The notes under the pieces were generated by a model. It was given only the letters and a program-made list of their open reading frames with translations. It searched no databases and was not told where the DNA came from. This document shows, in pieces, positions 1 to 7,328 of a DNA stretch of 64,000 bases. Origin of the DNA: Caccovicinus sp964425595 (GTDB lineage: Bacteria > Bacillota > Clostridia > Lachnospirales > Lachnospiraceae); NCBI GenBank assembly GCA_964425595.1, contig CAYRMW010000001.1, positions 1-64,000 on the forward strand, given 5' to 3'. A program made the translations under genes and the position numbers. Each line of letters begins with the position of its first letter. Within the stretch, counting starts at the first letter, position 1.

Positions 1-79
1 GACTACCAATTCATAACCAAAAGTAAAATGAGAACGATCCAGAAAAAAAGCAAAGAATTCCCTGCACTTGATGCAGAGG

Positions 80-107
80 TTGCTCCCCTCCCTGTTTGTG
101 CTATAAT
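80..107 (+). promoter_or_regulatory. Probable extended -10 promoter
   Basis: A perfect TATAAT lies at 102-107, preceded by TG and one base (TGCTATAAT), an extended -10. The best -35 is TTGCTC at 80-85 with a 16-bp spacer, a weak match that the extended -10 would offset. It lies about 90 bp before the reductase start codon at 200. The rest of 1-199 shows no gene or repeat. Confidence 0.6.
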
Positions 108-199
108 AACAAGGGACCTGGTCAATATGCTTTTTGACTCCAACATCATAACAAGACAGGTTCACAAATGAAGATCAGTCAGCAAGGAGGAATGCGAAA

Positions 200-817
200 A
201 TGAAGGTATTGATGATCAATGGAAGCCCGAAATCCAACGGGAACACAGCCCTTGCCCTCCATGAGATGGAGAAGGTTTTTACGCAGGAGGGGATCGAAAC
301 GGAAATGCTCCACATCGGCAATCAGGATATCCGCGGATGTATCAGCTGCGGACACTGCTATTCTGCCGGGAAATGCGTGTTTAACGATCTGGTGAATGAA
401 ACCGCGGAAAAGTTCGCTGTCTGTAGCGGGCTGGTGGTAGGAAGTCCCGTATATTATGCTTCCGCCAACGCCACTTTGGTGGCTTTTCTCACCCGTCTTT
501 TTTACAGCACCCACTTTGACAAGACCATGAAGGTTGGCGCTGCTGTCGTCGCTGCCAGGAGAGGCGGCCTGTCTGCTACGTTTGATGAACTGAATAAATT
601 CTTTACCATCAGCGGCATGCCTGTAGCCTCCAGTCAATACTGGAACAGCATCCACGGCCGGACACCCGGTGAAGCCGCACAGGATGCGGAAGGCCTGCAG
701 ACCATGCGGACCCTGGCAAGAAATATGTCGTTCCTGATGAAGAGCATTGCCCTTGGCGTAAAGGAATACGGCCTGCCGGAGAAGGAGGAAATGATGAGAA
801 CGCATTTTATCCGGTGA
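200..817 (+). CDS. NAD(P)H-dependent FMN reductase / flavodoxin-fold oxidoreductase
   Basis: This 205-residue protein begins with MKVLMINGSPKSNGNT, the phosphate-binding loop of flavodoxin-like NAD(P)H:FMN oxidoreductases of the iron-sulfur flavoprotein type. The segment GCISCGHCYSAGKC at about residues 46-59 carries four cysteines like the compact cluster motif of that subgroup, so an Fe-S or redox thiol site is possible. The VVGSPVYYASANA motif near residue 80 is the usual flavin contact. AAGGAGG lies about 9 nt before the ATG. The gene stands alone between its own promoter and a hairpin terminator. The substrate cannot be told from sequence; quinone, nitro or azo compounds, or electron storage, are all possible. 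Confidence 0.85.
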   Translation: MKVLMINGSPKSNGNTALALHEMEKVFTQEGIETEMLHIGNQDIRGCISCGHCYSAGKCVFNDLVNETAEKFAVCSGLVVGSPVYYASANATLVAFLTRLFYSTHFDKTMKVGAAVVAARRGGLSATFDELNKFFTISGMPVASSQYWNSIHGRTPGEAAQDAEGLQTMRTLARNMSFLMKSIALGVKEYGLPEKEEMMRTHFIR

Positions 818-833
818 TTGCCTTTCCCATCGG

Positions 834-880
834 AAAAGCCGGAGAAGACATGAATTTTCCATGCCTTCTCCGGCTTTTTC
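834..880. terminator. Convergent bidirectional terminator
   Basis: Arms at 834-852 and 861-878 form a stem of about 18 bp built on AAAGCCGGAGAAG and CTTCTCCGGCTTT, with A-rich and T-rich ends. It separates the plus-strand reductase from the minus-strand gene ending at 907 and can stop both. Confidence 0.85.
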
Positions 881-906
881 CGACTTTTTCCGATGTGTCA
901 GCTCAT

Positions 907-2007
907 TCAGCTTCCGCTGCATAAGAGCGGCCTGATCAGCGCCGCATACTCGCCTTCATGGCGGCACCACTCCTCTCTCCGGATCATCACCGGCTCGCCT
1001 TCCAGAGTGTATCCCTGAATGTAGGGTGCATTGCCAAGTTCTTTTTTCTCATATTCATCCAGAGAAACGGCGATCATCCGATCCACCTCTTCCCCCGGAA
1101 GAAATTCCGGGAGTACCATCTCATAAAGGTAGACCTGGCCGATCTCCCGGTCGAAGAAATCTCCTTCGTGAAGCTCCTCCCGGACCTGGCCTACATAGGT
1201 AAGCTTCTCCGGATCCATCTTCACGCCGGTTTCCTCCCAAACTTCGCGCAGCACTGCCCGGCCATGCTCCTCGCCGGCATCCACATGGCCAGTGGAGGAC
1301 AGATCATAAAAACCGGGGAAATCCTTTTTCGATGCGGCCCGCTGCTGGAAATACAGCCATACCGTATCTCCCTGCCGGGCATACATCCAGCAGTGCACCA
1401 CCTCATGCCAGAGCCCAAGCCGGTGTACCTGTCCACGCTTCATCTGTCCTAACGGCCTGCCATCGTCGTCGTAAACAGCAAACAGCTCCTGCTCACCCGG
1501 CGTTTCCGGCCGTTCCGCCTTCTCCTGCCCGGCAGAAGGCGTCTGCTCTTCCCCGGACCAAAGCTCCGGAAACGTATCTTCGATGATCCTGGCGGCAGTT
1601 TCCACCATGCGGACACAGGGCCTTTTCCGATAATACTCCGGCGTCCTGCGCTCGGGAGCGGCGCTTTTTTCCGCCGCCCGCAGGCCCAGAATCTCCCGAC
1701 AGATCATGGTCTTATGCTCCGCCTTAAAGGCGGCGGCCATTCTCCGCACGGTTTCGTAATTCTTCGTCTTGGCTTCCTGATCGGCCGGGTCTGTGTTTCC
1801 GCAGACCAGACCTGCAATCATAAACATGGCGGACACCGTCCCGCACACCTCCCGCATGCGCCCCATGCCTGCTCCGAAAGAACAGGAAAGACGAAGGGCG
1901 ATGTCCCGGTCCAGGCCAAACCGGTCACTGTAGGCCGTAAATACTGACTGACAGCAGTTATAGCCGGACATGAACAGCTCCACCGCCTGATCTGCTCTGC
2001 TTTTCAT
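907..2007 (-). CDS. C_GCAxxG_C_C family domain fused to a Nudix hydrolase
   Basis: A 366-residue two-domain protein. Residues 1-110 are a C_GCAxxG_C_C domain: paired Cys in YNCCQSV, then a glycine-rich stretch ending in CGTVSAMFMIAGLVCG and a last Cys in TMICREIL, a redox-type cysteine pattern also found in selenoproteins; here all positions are Cys. After a charged linker (about 135-175) comes a Nudix domain whose box reads exactly GX5EX7REVWEETGV (around 240-262), resembling isopentenyl-diphosphate-isomerase-like Nudix enzymes. The ATG lies 5 bp beyond the ilvE stop, so the two are probably co-transcribed. Each family is well known; the fusion is less common. Substrate unknown. Confidence 0.85.
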   Translation of the reverse strand: MKSRADQAVELFMSGYNCCQSVFTAYSDRFGLDRDIALRLSCSFGAGMGRMREVCGTVSAMFMIAGLVCGNTDPADQEAKTKNYETVRRMAAAFKAEHKTMICREILGLRAAEKSAAPERRTPEYYRKRPCVRMVETAARIIEDTFPELWSGEEQTPSAGQEKAERPETPGEQELFAVYDDDGRPLGQMKRGQVHRLGLWHEVVHCWMYARQGDTVWLYFQQRAASKKDFPGFYDLSSTGHVDAGEEHGRAVLREVWEETGVKMDPEKLTYVGQVREELHEGDFFDREIGQVYLYEMVLPEFLPGEEVDRMIAVSLDEYEKKELGNAPYIQGYTLEGEPVMIRREEWCRHEGEYAALIRPLLCSGS

Positions 2008-2012
2008 GATGT

Positions 2013-3083
2013 TTATTTTACCTCAACGCTCCAGCCTTCCGGCCCTTCAATCCGGCCTAACTGGATACCCGTAATGGTATCGTAAATTCTCTGGGTCAGC
2101 TCGCCGATATGGTTATTGCTGATGGGCATCTTCTCATTCTCGTAGCGCAGCTCGCCAACCGGAGACACCACAGCAGCCGTTCCCGTACCGAAGCACTCTT
2201 CCATCTCGCCGCTCTCTGCGGTCCTGATCACCTCATCCACGGAAATCTGACGCTCCTCTACCGGAATTCCCCACATCCTGCACAGCTGGATGGCGGAATC
2301 TCTGGTCACACCGGGAAGGATGCTGCCGTTTAACGCAGGCGTTACCACGGTGCCGTTGATCTTAAAGAAAATGTTCATGGCGCCGACTTCCTCGATATAC
2401 TTTCTGTGCACACCGTCCAGCCATAAAACCTGCGCGTATCCCTCTTCATGGGCCTTTACCTGGCTGGCCAGGGACGCCACATAGTTTCCTCCGGTCTTGG
2501 CCTCGCCGATACCGCCCTTGACTGCTCTGACGTATTCGTCCTCGATCCAGATCTTCACCGGATCCAGGCCGCTCTCATAATACGCGCCTACCGGCGACAG
2601 GATGATGATGAACTGGTAGGTATGAGACGGACGGACGCCGAGGAACGGATCCGTAGCGATCACAAAGGGACGGATGTAAAGCGAGGTACCCGGCTTGGTG
2701 GGGATCCAGTCGGCATCCACCTTCACGACCGTCTTCAATGCCTCCAGGAAAATATCCTCCGGGATCTGCGGGATGCACAGCCTGCGGTTGCTGCGGTTTG
2801 CCCGCTCGATATTCTTGTCCGGGCGGAACAGAAGGATCCTTCCGTCATCTGCCTTGTAAGCCTTCAGTCCCTCGAACATTTCCTGTCCATAGTGAAATAC
2901 CATACAGGAGGGATCCAAAACCAGAGGCTGATAAGGGATAACCCTGGGATCATGCCAGCTATTTTCCTCATCGTAATCCATGACAAACATGTGATCGGTA
3001 AAAATCGTTCCGAATACCAGCGGATTATCCTGGCCTGGTTTCTCCTTCGGTGTTGTGGTGCGTTCAATGCGAATCGTCTGCAT
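2013..3083 (-). CDS. ilvE: Branched-chain amino acid aminotransferase
   Basis: A fold-IV PLP aminotransferase that interconverts leucine, isoleucine and valine with their 2-oxo acids using glutamate/2-oxoglutarate. The N terminus MQTIRIERTTTPKEKPGQ, the FGTIFTDHMF stretch, GQEMFEGLKAY, the PLP-lysine region GEAKTGGNYVAS, and the phosphate-binding GTGTAAVVSPVG near the C terminus are typical of the longer BCAT type. I choose the ATG at 3083 (356 residues) rather than 3104 because GGAAAGGAAG sits 8 nt before it and the protein then matches the family start. A clear promoter lies at 3141-3169. No T-box or leader peptide is visible in the short leader. Confidence 0.93.
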   Translation of the reverse strand: MQTIRIERTTTPKEKPGQDNPLVFGTIFTDHMFVMDYDEENSWHDPRVIPYQPLVLDPSCMVFHYGQEMFEGLKAYKADDGRILLFRPDKNIERANRSNRRLCIPQIPEDIFLEALKTVVKVDADWIPTKPGTSLYIRPFVIATDPFLGVRPSHTYQFIIILSPVGAYYESGLDPVKIWIEDEYVRAVKGGIGEAKTGGNYVASLASQVKAHEEGYAQVLWLDGVHRKYIEEVGAMNIFFKINGTVVTPALNGSILPGVTRDSAIQLCRMWGIPVEERQISVDEVIRTAESGEMEECFGTGTAAVVSPVGELRYENEKMPISNNHIGELTQRIYDTITGIQLGRIEGPEGWSVEVK

Positions 3084-3140
3084 ATTGCATACTTCCTTTC
3101 CCATGCCTGGCTTATGCGTCAGTCAATGAATCTGGTAACC

Positions 3141-3169
3141 ATTATCGGCCAAAATTTCTGATCTGTCAA
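3141..3169 (-). promoter_or_regulatory. Promoter of ilvE
   Basis: On the minus strand TTGACA (plus 3164-3169) is followed after exactly 17 bp by GATAAT (plus 3141-3146), about 60 bp upstream of the chosen ilvE start. Perfect -35 and 5/6 -10. Confidence 0.8.
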
Positions 3170-3246
3170 TACATTCCCGGCCGAAGCCGAGGTATCTTTT
3201 CTGTCCGCGCGGCGTACCGGCCGCCGCGTGCCTGCGCACAAAAAAC

Positions 3247-3275
3247 TGGACTGCGCATGTATTCCATTGTATAAT
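3247..3275 (+). promoter_or_regulatory. Promoter of the MATE gene
   Basis: TGGACT (3247-3252), a 17-bp spacer, then a perfect TATAAT (3270-3275), 28 bp before the start codon at 3303; AAAGGGGG serves as ribosome site. The ilvE promoter fires the other way about 80 bp off, so 3084-3302 is a divergent control region. Confidence 0.75.
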
Positions 3276-3302
3276 TGAAAGAAAACAAAGGGGGAATCCT
3301 CT

Positions 3303-4697
3303 ATGCATCCTTCCGCTCCCACCGATGAAACAGCCAGCAAAAAAAATGATTTCTCACAGGGGAGCATTATCGGAGCGATCCTCAGCCTGGCCCTCCCCAT
3401 GACCACGGCTCAGCTGATCAATGTCCTCTATAATATCGTAGACCGGATCTATATCGGCAGGATCCCGGAAAACTCCACGCTGGCCCTGACCGGTCTGGGA
3501 CTCTGCCTCCCGGTCATCTCCGTTGTCACCGCCTTTGCCAACCTGTTCGGCATGGGCGGCGCGCCCCTGTGTTCGATCCAGCGCGGGAAGGGAAATACCG
3601 AAGAGGCCGAAGCGATCATGGGCAACTCATTTGTCCTGATGGTCATCTTCGGCCTGATCCTTACCGTGCTGGGGCTGCTCTTCCGGCGCCCGCTCCTGTA
3701 TCTCTTCGGGGCCTCGGACGCTACGATCACGTACGCCGACGAGTATGTCACCATTTACCTGCTGGGCAGCCTCTTCGTTATGGTCGGACTGGGAATGAAC
3801 AGCTTCATCAATGCCCAGGGATTTGGAAAGACCGGCATGCTTTCCGTCATCGTGGGGGCCGTTGCCAATATCATCCTGGATCCTCTGTTTATTTTCGCGC
3901 TGGATATGGGTGTGAAGGGAGCCGCCCTGGCTACCATCATCTCCCAGTTCCTTTCTGCTGTGTGGATCGTCCGCTTTCTCACCGGGAAGCGGACCATTCT
4001 GAAGCTTAGGCCGCGCGCCTTCCGCCTGACGCGGTCCCGGACCCTAGCCATTATGGGCCTCGGACTCAGCGGTTTTACCATGTCGATCACCAACAGTCTG
4101 GTCCAGGTCATGTACAATGCAAGCCTGTCCGCCTGGGGCGGTGACCTGTACGTGGGCGTCATGACGGTGATCAATTCCGTCCGTGAGATCATCACTCTGC
4201 CGGTCAGCGGCTTAACGAGCAGTGCGCAGCCGGTCATTGGATTCAACTACGGCGCCTGCCAGTACCGCCGGGTCAAGAAAGCCATCGTCTTCACCTCCGC
4301 CATCGCGATCGTATATACACTGGCCGCCTGGATGCTGGTCCACGGTTTTCCGGAATGGTTCATCCGCATCTTCAATCAGGATGCCGATCTGCTGGCGGCC
4401 GGCGTGCCGGCGATGCAGATTTATTATTTCGGTTTCTTTATGATGTCCCTCCAATTTGCCGCGCAGGCGGCGTTTGTCGCTCTGGGAAAAGCAAAAAAAG
4501 CGGTGTTTTTCTCCATTTTCCGGAAGATCGTCATCGTCACACCGCTGATCCTGATCCTGCCAAACTTTTTCGGCCTGGGAACCGACGGAATCTTTATGGC
4601 GGAGCCGATCTCGAATTTTCTGGGCGGAGCGGCCTCCTTTGGAACCATGCTCCTTACGGTGTGGCCGGAGCTTACCCGCGGGGAAAGGCAGACCTGA
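3303..4697 (+). CDS. MATE family efflux transporter
   Basis: A 464-residue inner-membrane protein of the MATE (NorM/DinF/MepA-like) family, which exports cationic drugs, dyes or metabolites in exchange for Na+ or H+. It has about twelve hydrophobic helices in two pseudo-repeats. The first opens with GAILSLALPMTTAQLINVLY and contains DRIYIGRIP; the internal EFFLUX-typical patch NSFINAQGFGKTGMLSVIVGA and the repeat-2 start TLAIMGLGLSGF are also visible. Length is normal. It has its own promoter and meets the minus-strand yqeC-mocA gene tail to tail 9 bp after its stop. Substrate cannot be assigned. Confidence 0.92.
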   Translation: MHPSAPTDETASKKNDFSQGSIIGAILSLALPMTTAQLINVLYNIVDRIYIGRIPENSTLALTGLGLCLPVISVVTAFANLFGMGGAPLCSIQRGKGNTEEAEAIMGNSFVLMVIFGLILTVLGLLFRRPLLYLFGASDATITYADEYVTIYLLGSLFVMVGLGMNSFINAQGFGKTGMLSVIVGAVANIILDPLFIFALDMGVKGAALATIISQFLSAVWIVRFLTGKRTILKLRPRAFRLTRSRTLAIMGLGLSGFTMSITNSLVQVMYNASLSAWGGDLYVGVMTVINSVREIITLPVSGLTSSAQPVIGFNYGACQYRRVKKAIVFTSAIAIVYTLAAWMLVHGFPEWFIRIFNQDADLLAAGVPAMQIYYFGFFMMSLQFAAQAAFVALGKAKKAVFFSIFRKIVIVTPLILILPNFFGLGTDGIFMAEPISNFLGGAASFGTMLLTVWPELTRGERQT

Positions 4698-4706
4698 CCC
4701 CGCCGT

Positions 4707-6032
4707 TCATCTCAGATTCTCCGGATGATCAATATCCCTCAGCTCCCTCTCCCCGGCCGGAAAATCCATGACGCGGCCGGGGAATTCGTTCATGATCCGG
4801 CTTCCGCCCCGGTCTCCGGTCAGCGAAAGCAGCGCCTCCCGGTAAGACCGATGAAACAGGACCGGATTGCCCCGCCGTCCGCCGCAGCTTAAGCATCCCA
4901 TATCCTGCCTGCCCGGAGACAGCCTGTCCTGGTAACCGATAAGGAAATTCTTCATGGTCTCAAGCGAGAGCCATGGCTGATCCGCCACAGAAAACAGGTA
5001 GGCGTCAGCCTCTTTTCCCGCGGCGCCGACCCCCTGATGGATGGAGGCGGTAATCCCCTCGGCTGCCCGGTCATTCTTCACCGTCCAGAATCCCGTCATC
5101 CCCCACCGGATACACTCTCCTTGCGCCAGCTGCCTTCCTTCCCTTAACAGTTCCGGGTAACGGCTGACCACGATGATCTCGATCTGGATCTCTTTCTCCT
5201 CCAGTTCCCTTTTTAACGCAAGAAACATATCCAGCGCGTGTCGGTACAGCGGCTTTCCCTGGTACGGATGCAAAAGCTTATTCGCGCCAAAACGGCTCCC
5301 GAAGCCGGATGCCATGTAGATCACCGCGATCCTTGCCGGACGGAGACGGCACAGGCGGCATTCCCTGCCTTTGTTTTGCAGGATGCGCCGCAGCGCCTCG
5401 CCTTCGCGTCGCCGCTCGTTTGTATCCGCCTGATTCAAAAAGACGATCACCGGGGCGGACGGGAAGCGGAAGCGCAGCGGCGTCAGATATCCCCACTCCA
5501 GAAAATCCGCCGCCAGCTCCGGTGTAACCGGCATGCGCCCGTCATCCGCCTCCGGCCCATCCGCCTTCTTCTTGATTCCGAGCTGCCACCGGTGGCAGAC
5601 CTCGCGCAGAGGCTGACCGATGGCGGAAAGACCAAACAGGACAAAAATCGCGTCCGTATTCGCAGGGATCACCGGCTCGCGGGGCCATTCCGGAAATTTC
5701 ATTGGAAGGTTCCGGGAACCGTCGGCTTCCACCAGGACCAGATCAGCCTTCCGGCAGATCCGCTCATAGGCATCCCCTCCGGGAAACGTCATCTTTCCCT
5801 GCTCCTTTCCCCGGCCCGGGTTTCCAAATACCGCAATCCCTTCTTCCTCCAGCATCCGTTCCGCCTCGCCGCAGTCTTTCCCCACCGCGCTGTGTACCTC
5901 CGGCATCCACATGTGGGTCGTCGTCATGACCGCTGTCTTTTTCCCCGTATCTGCGGCAATGCGCGCCAAGTGTTCGATCATGGAGGTCTTTCCGCCGGAA
6001 CCGGCCACCGCGATCACATACGATTTGTCCAT
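4707..6032 (-). CDS. YqeC-MocA fusion: selenium hydroxylase accessory protein plus Mo cofactor cytidylyltransferase
   Basis: A 441-residue fusion. Residues 5-225 are YqeC-like: a P-loop GSGGKTSMIEHLA, then TTTHMWMP and VLVEADGSRNLPMKFP; YqeC genes travel with selenium-dependent molybdenum hydroxylases. From about residue 235 a second domain starts IAVIYMASGFGSRFGANKLL, the nucleotide-binding loop of MobA/MocA transferases; this type attaches CMP to molybdopterin for hydroxylases. The ATG at 6032 overlaps the previous stop as TGATG and AGGAG lies 8 nt upstream, so it is translationally coupled to the MobA/ModE-like gene. A GTG at 6035 is a less likely start. Together the pair probably completes the molybdenum cofactor of the xanthine dehydrogenase at 24-27 kb. 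Confidence 0.85.
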   Translation of the reverse strand: MDKSYVIAVAGSGGKTSMIEHLARIAADTGKKTAVMTTTHMWMPEVHSAVGKDCGEAERMLEEEGIAVFGNPGRGKEQGKMTFPGGDAYERICRKADLVLVEADGSRNLPMKFPEWPREPVIPANTDAIFVLFGLSAIGQPLREVCHRWQLGIKKKADGPEADDGRMPVTPELAADFLEWGYLTPLRFRFPSAPVIVFLNQADTNERRREGEALRRILQNKGRECRLCRLRPARIAVIYMASGFGSRFGANKLLHPYQGKPLYRHALDMFLALKRELEEKEIQIEIIVVSRYPELLREGRQLAQGECIRWGMTGFWTVKNDRAAEGITASIHQGVGAAGKEADAYLFSVADQPWLSLETMKNFLIGYQDRLSPGRQDMGCLSCGGRRGNPVLFHRSYREALLSLTGDRGGSRIMNEFPGRVMDFPAGERELRDIDHPENLR

Positions 6033-6946
6033 CACTCTGTCTCCTCACCGAAATACTTCGCAAACAATCTCCTTGACTCCGCCGCAAGCTCTGCCTCCAT
6101 CGTCAGATAGTTCCGGAGGAATTCCCTGCACTTTGGCGTAAGCTGCGAAAATCCGCCGTCCGCTCCTCCCGACCGGGTATGCAGGAGCGGAAAGCCCAGC
6201 TGCTTTTGCGCATTCCGGACGATCTTCCACCCCTTGCTGTAGGACATATGCATCTGGCGGCACGCGGTCTGCATGGATCCGGTGTGATCCACCAGACGCA
6301 GAAACTGGGCGATGCCGGGGCCGAAAAAGATCTCCTCCCCTTCAACGTACAGCCGGCACACACTGTGGAGAGAAATTCGGCTTTCTCTCTTTTCCTCCTC
6401 TTCAATGGGAACGATGATGCCCTGATCGTCCACCGGGATCTCTTCCACTAACGCGCGTATCTCTTCCTGCCGCAGCGCCCCCCGAAGGCCGCCGGGGCCG
6501 TCATACTCCAGAATGCGCGGGATCAGTTCACCGGAGATCAGCACCGGATGGCCGCGTCTTCCCTGATACACCGGGCAGACGGCCTGGCCGTCACATTGCA
6601 GGAGACGTTCTATCGTGTCCGCCAGAAACAGCGGATTCTTTAGCGGCAGGATCAGCACCCTGTCACAGAGCCCTTCGATGTAGCGAAGCCCCATCCCCAC
6701 GCTGTAGAACATATCCGTCTGCCCGTACTCCTCATTCCGCAGGCAGATGACACCCATCCGCGCGACGTGCTTTTCCAACTGTTCGCCGTCCAAGCCGGTG
6801 ATGACCACGATCGGATCCACGCCTGCCTGCTGTAAGGTAATGATGATCCTGCGGATGGCCGTCGTCCCGCCTACGGGAAGCAGCGGCCGGAAAACGGGCG
6901 ATCCGCTCCGGTGCCCGGCTGCCGGTATGATTGCTCCTGTCTTCAT
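6032..6946 (-). CDS. MobA-like nucleotidyltransferase fused to a ModE-like winged helix
   Basis: The product (304 residues from the ATG at 6946, which has a GGGGAGGGGAG ribosome site; an upstream ATG at 7042 would add an unlikely Arg-rich leader) starts MKTGAIIPAAGHRSGSP, a MobA/GlmU-type nucleotide-binding loop. The transferase part runs to about residue 195. Residues 205-295 resemble the DNA-binding domain of ModE: GPGIAQFLRLVDHTGSMQTA, then MSYSKGWKIVRNAQKQLGFPL with the helix-turn-helix. So one protein joins an enzyme-like domain handling molybdopterin or nucleotides to a molybdate-type DNA reader. It may regulate the neighbouring Mo genes, be a cofactor enzyme, or both. Confidence 0.82.
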   Translation of the reverse strand: MKTGAIIPAAGHRSGSPVFRPLLPVGGTTAIRRIIITLQQAGVDPIVVITGLDGEQLEKHVARMGVICLRNEEYGQTDMFYSVGMGLRYIEGLCDRVLILPLKNPLFLADTIERLLQCDGQAVCPVYQGRRGHPVLISGELIPRILEYDGPGGLRGALRQEEIRALVEEIPVDDQGIIVPIEEEEKRESRISLHSVCRLYVEGEEIFFGPGIAQFLRLVDHTGSMQTACRQMHMSYSKGWKIVRNAQKQLGFPLLHTRSGGADGGFSQLTPKCREFLRNYLTMEAELAAESRRLFAKYFGEETE

Positions 6947-7013
6947 CGTTCTCCCCTCCCCTCTCCCTTTCGCCGGCCGGGCTGTTTTCCCTGGCCTTAT
7001 CTTGTCTGCTCTG

Positions 7014-7042
7014 CCAATATTGTACCATAAATCTCTTGTCAA
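7014..7042 (-). promoter_or_regulatory. Possible promoter of the MobA/ModE-like and yqeC-mocA genes
   Basis: On the minus strand a perfect TTGACA (plus 7037-7042) is followed after 17 bp by a weak TATTGG (plus 7014-7019), 68 bp upstream of the ATG at 6946. The -35 box overlaps that of the plus-strand promoter at 7036-7064, so the two cannot be used at once. Confidence 0.45.
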
Positions 7043-7064
7043 TGGGCGAATTTCGTCTTATAAT
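7036..7064 (+). promoter_or_regulatory. Strong plus-strand promoter pointing into a gap
   Basis: TTGTCA (7036-7041), 17-bp spacer, perfect TATAAT (7059-7064); transcription would start near 7071. No plus-strand protein gene follows, but the transcribed stretch folds well and a terminator with a T run lies at 7284-7328. Confidence 0.7.
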
Positions 7065-7167
7065 GAGCCTGTGTTCGCCAGTTCCGGGAGGAGTGCGGCG
7101 AAAGCCGTATAGCCGGTGTCCGGTCTCACACTGTCAATCCCGGGAACACGCGGCTGCTGGCGATCAT

Positions 7168-7267
7168 NNNNNNNNNNNNNNNNNNNNNNNNNNNNNNNNN
7201 NNNNNNNNNNNNNNNNNNNNNNNNNNNNNNNNNNNNNNNNNNNNNNNNNNNNNNNNNNNNNNNNNNN
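7168..7267. other. Assembly gap (100 N)
   Basis: Exactly 100 undetermined bases, the usual placeholder for a gap of unknown size. It lies between the MobA/ModE-like gene and the mod operon, inside the candidate RNA. The true missing length and content are unknown. Confidence 0.98.
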
Positions 7268-7283
7268 TTATCCGGATACGCAA

Positions 7284-7328
7284 ACAGCTCTGAGCGCGGA
7301 TCACTTTCCGCGGATCAGAGCTGTTTTT
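7284..7328 (+). terminator. Terminator hairpin after the candidate RNA and modC
   Basis: A perfect 10-bp stem ACAGCTCTGA (7284-7293) with TCAGAGCTGT (7315-7324), an inner CGCGGA/TCCGCG helix and a 6-nt loop, followed on the plus strand by T5 (7324-7328). On the minus strand it lies just past the modC stop, but the T run is weak there (TTTG). So it mainly serves a plus-strand transcript and may also end the moa-mod operon. Confidence 0.8.

Larger units (their letters stand above)
7071..7328 (+). ncRNA. Candidate structured RNA interrupted by an assembly gap
   Basis: Downstream of a good plus-strand promoter the sequence pairs with itself: 7075-7081 with 7157-7163; 7082-7089 with 7138-7146 (one bulged G); a hairpin at 7095-7108 closed by a GAAA tetraloop (CGGCGAAAGCCG); and a GTGT/ACAC hairpin at 7116-7131. 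After 100 N, a perfect terminator hairpin with five Ts follows at 7284-7328. No reading frame with a ribosome site is present. This suggests a stand-alone structured RNA, or the leader of something lost in the gap. I could not match it to RNase P, SRP, 6S, tmRNA, cobalamin, TPP or selC patterns, and I cannot confirm or exclude a molybdenum cofactor-type element. Confidence 0.4.

Noticed and set aside
68..107. TTGATG at 68-73 as -35 for the first promoter
   Set aside because: The spacer to TATAAT would be 28 bp; too long.
179..922. Long minus-strand open frame opposite the reductase gene
   Set aside because: It mirrors the plus-strand gene, has no ribosome site or family match, and crosses the terminator at 834-880.
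7116..7320. Open frames crossing the N run (7116-7835 and 6931-7293)
   Set aside because: They read through undetermined bases, overlap modC antisense and lack a ribosome site or any family motif.
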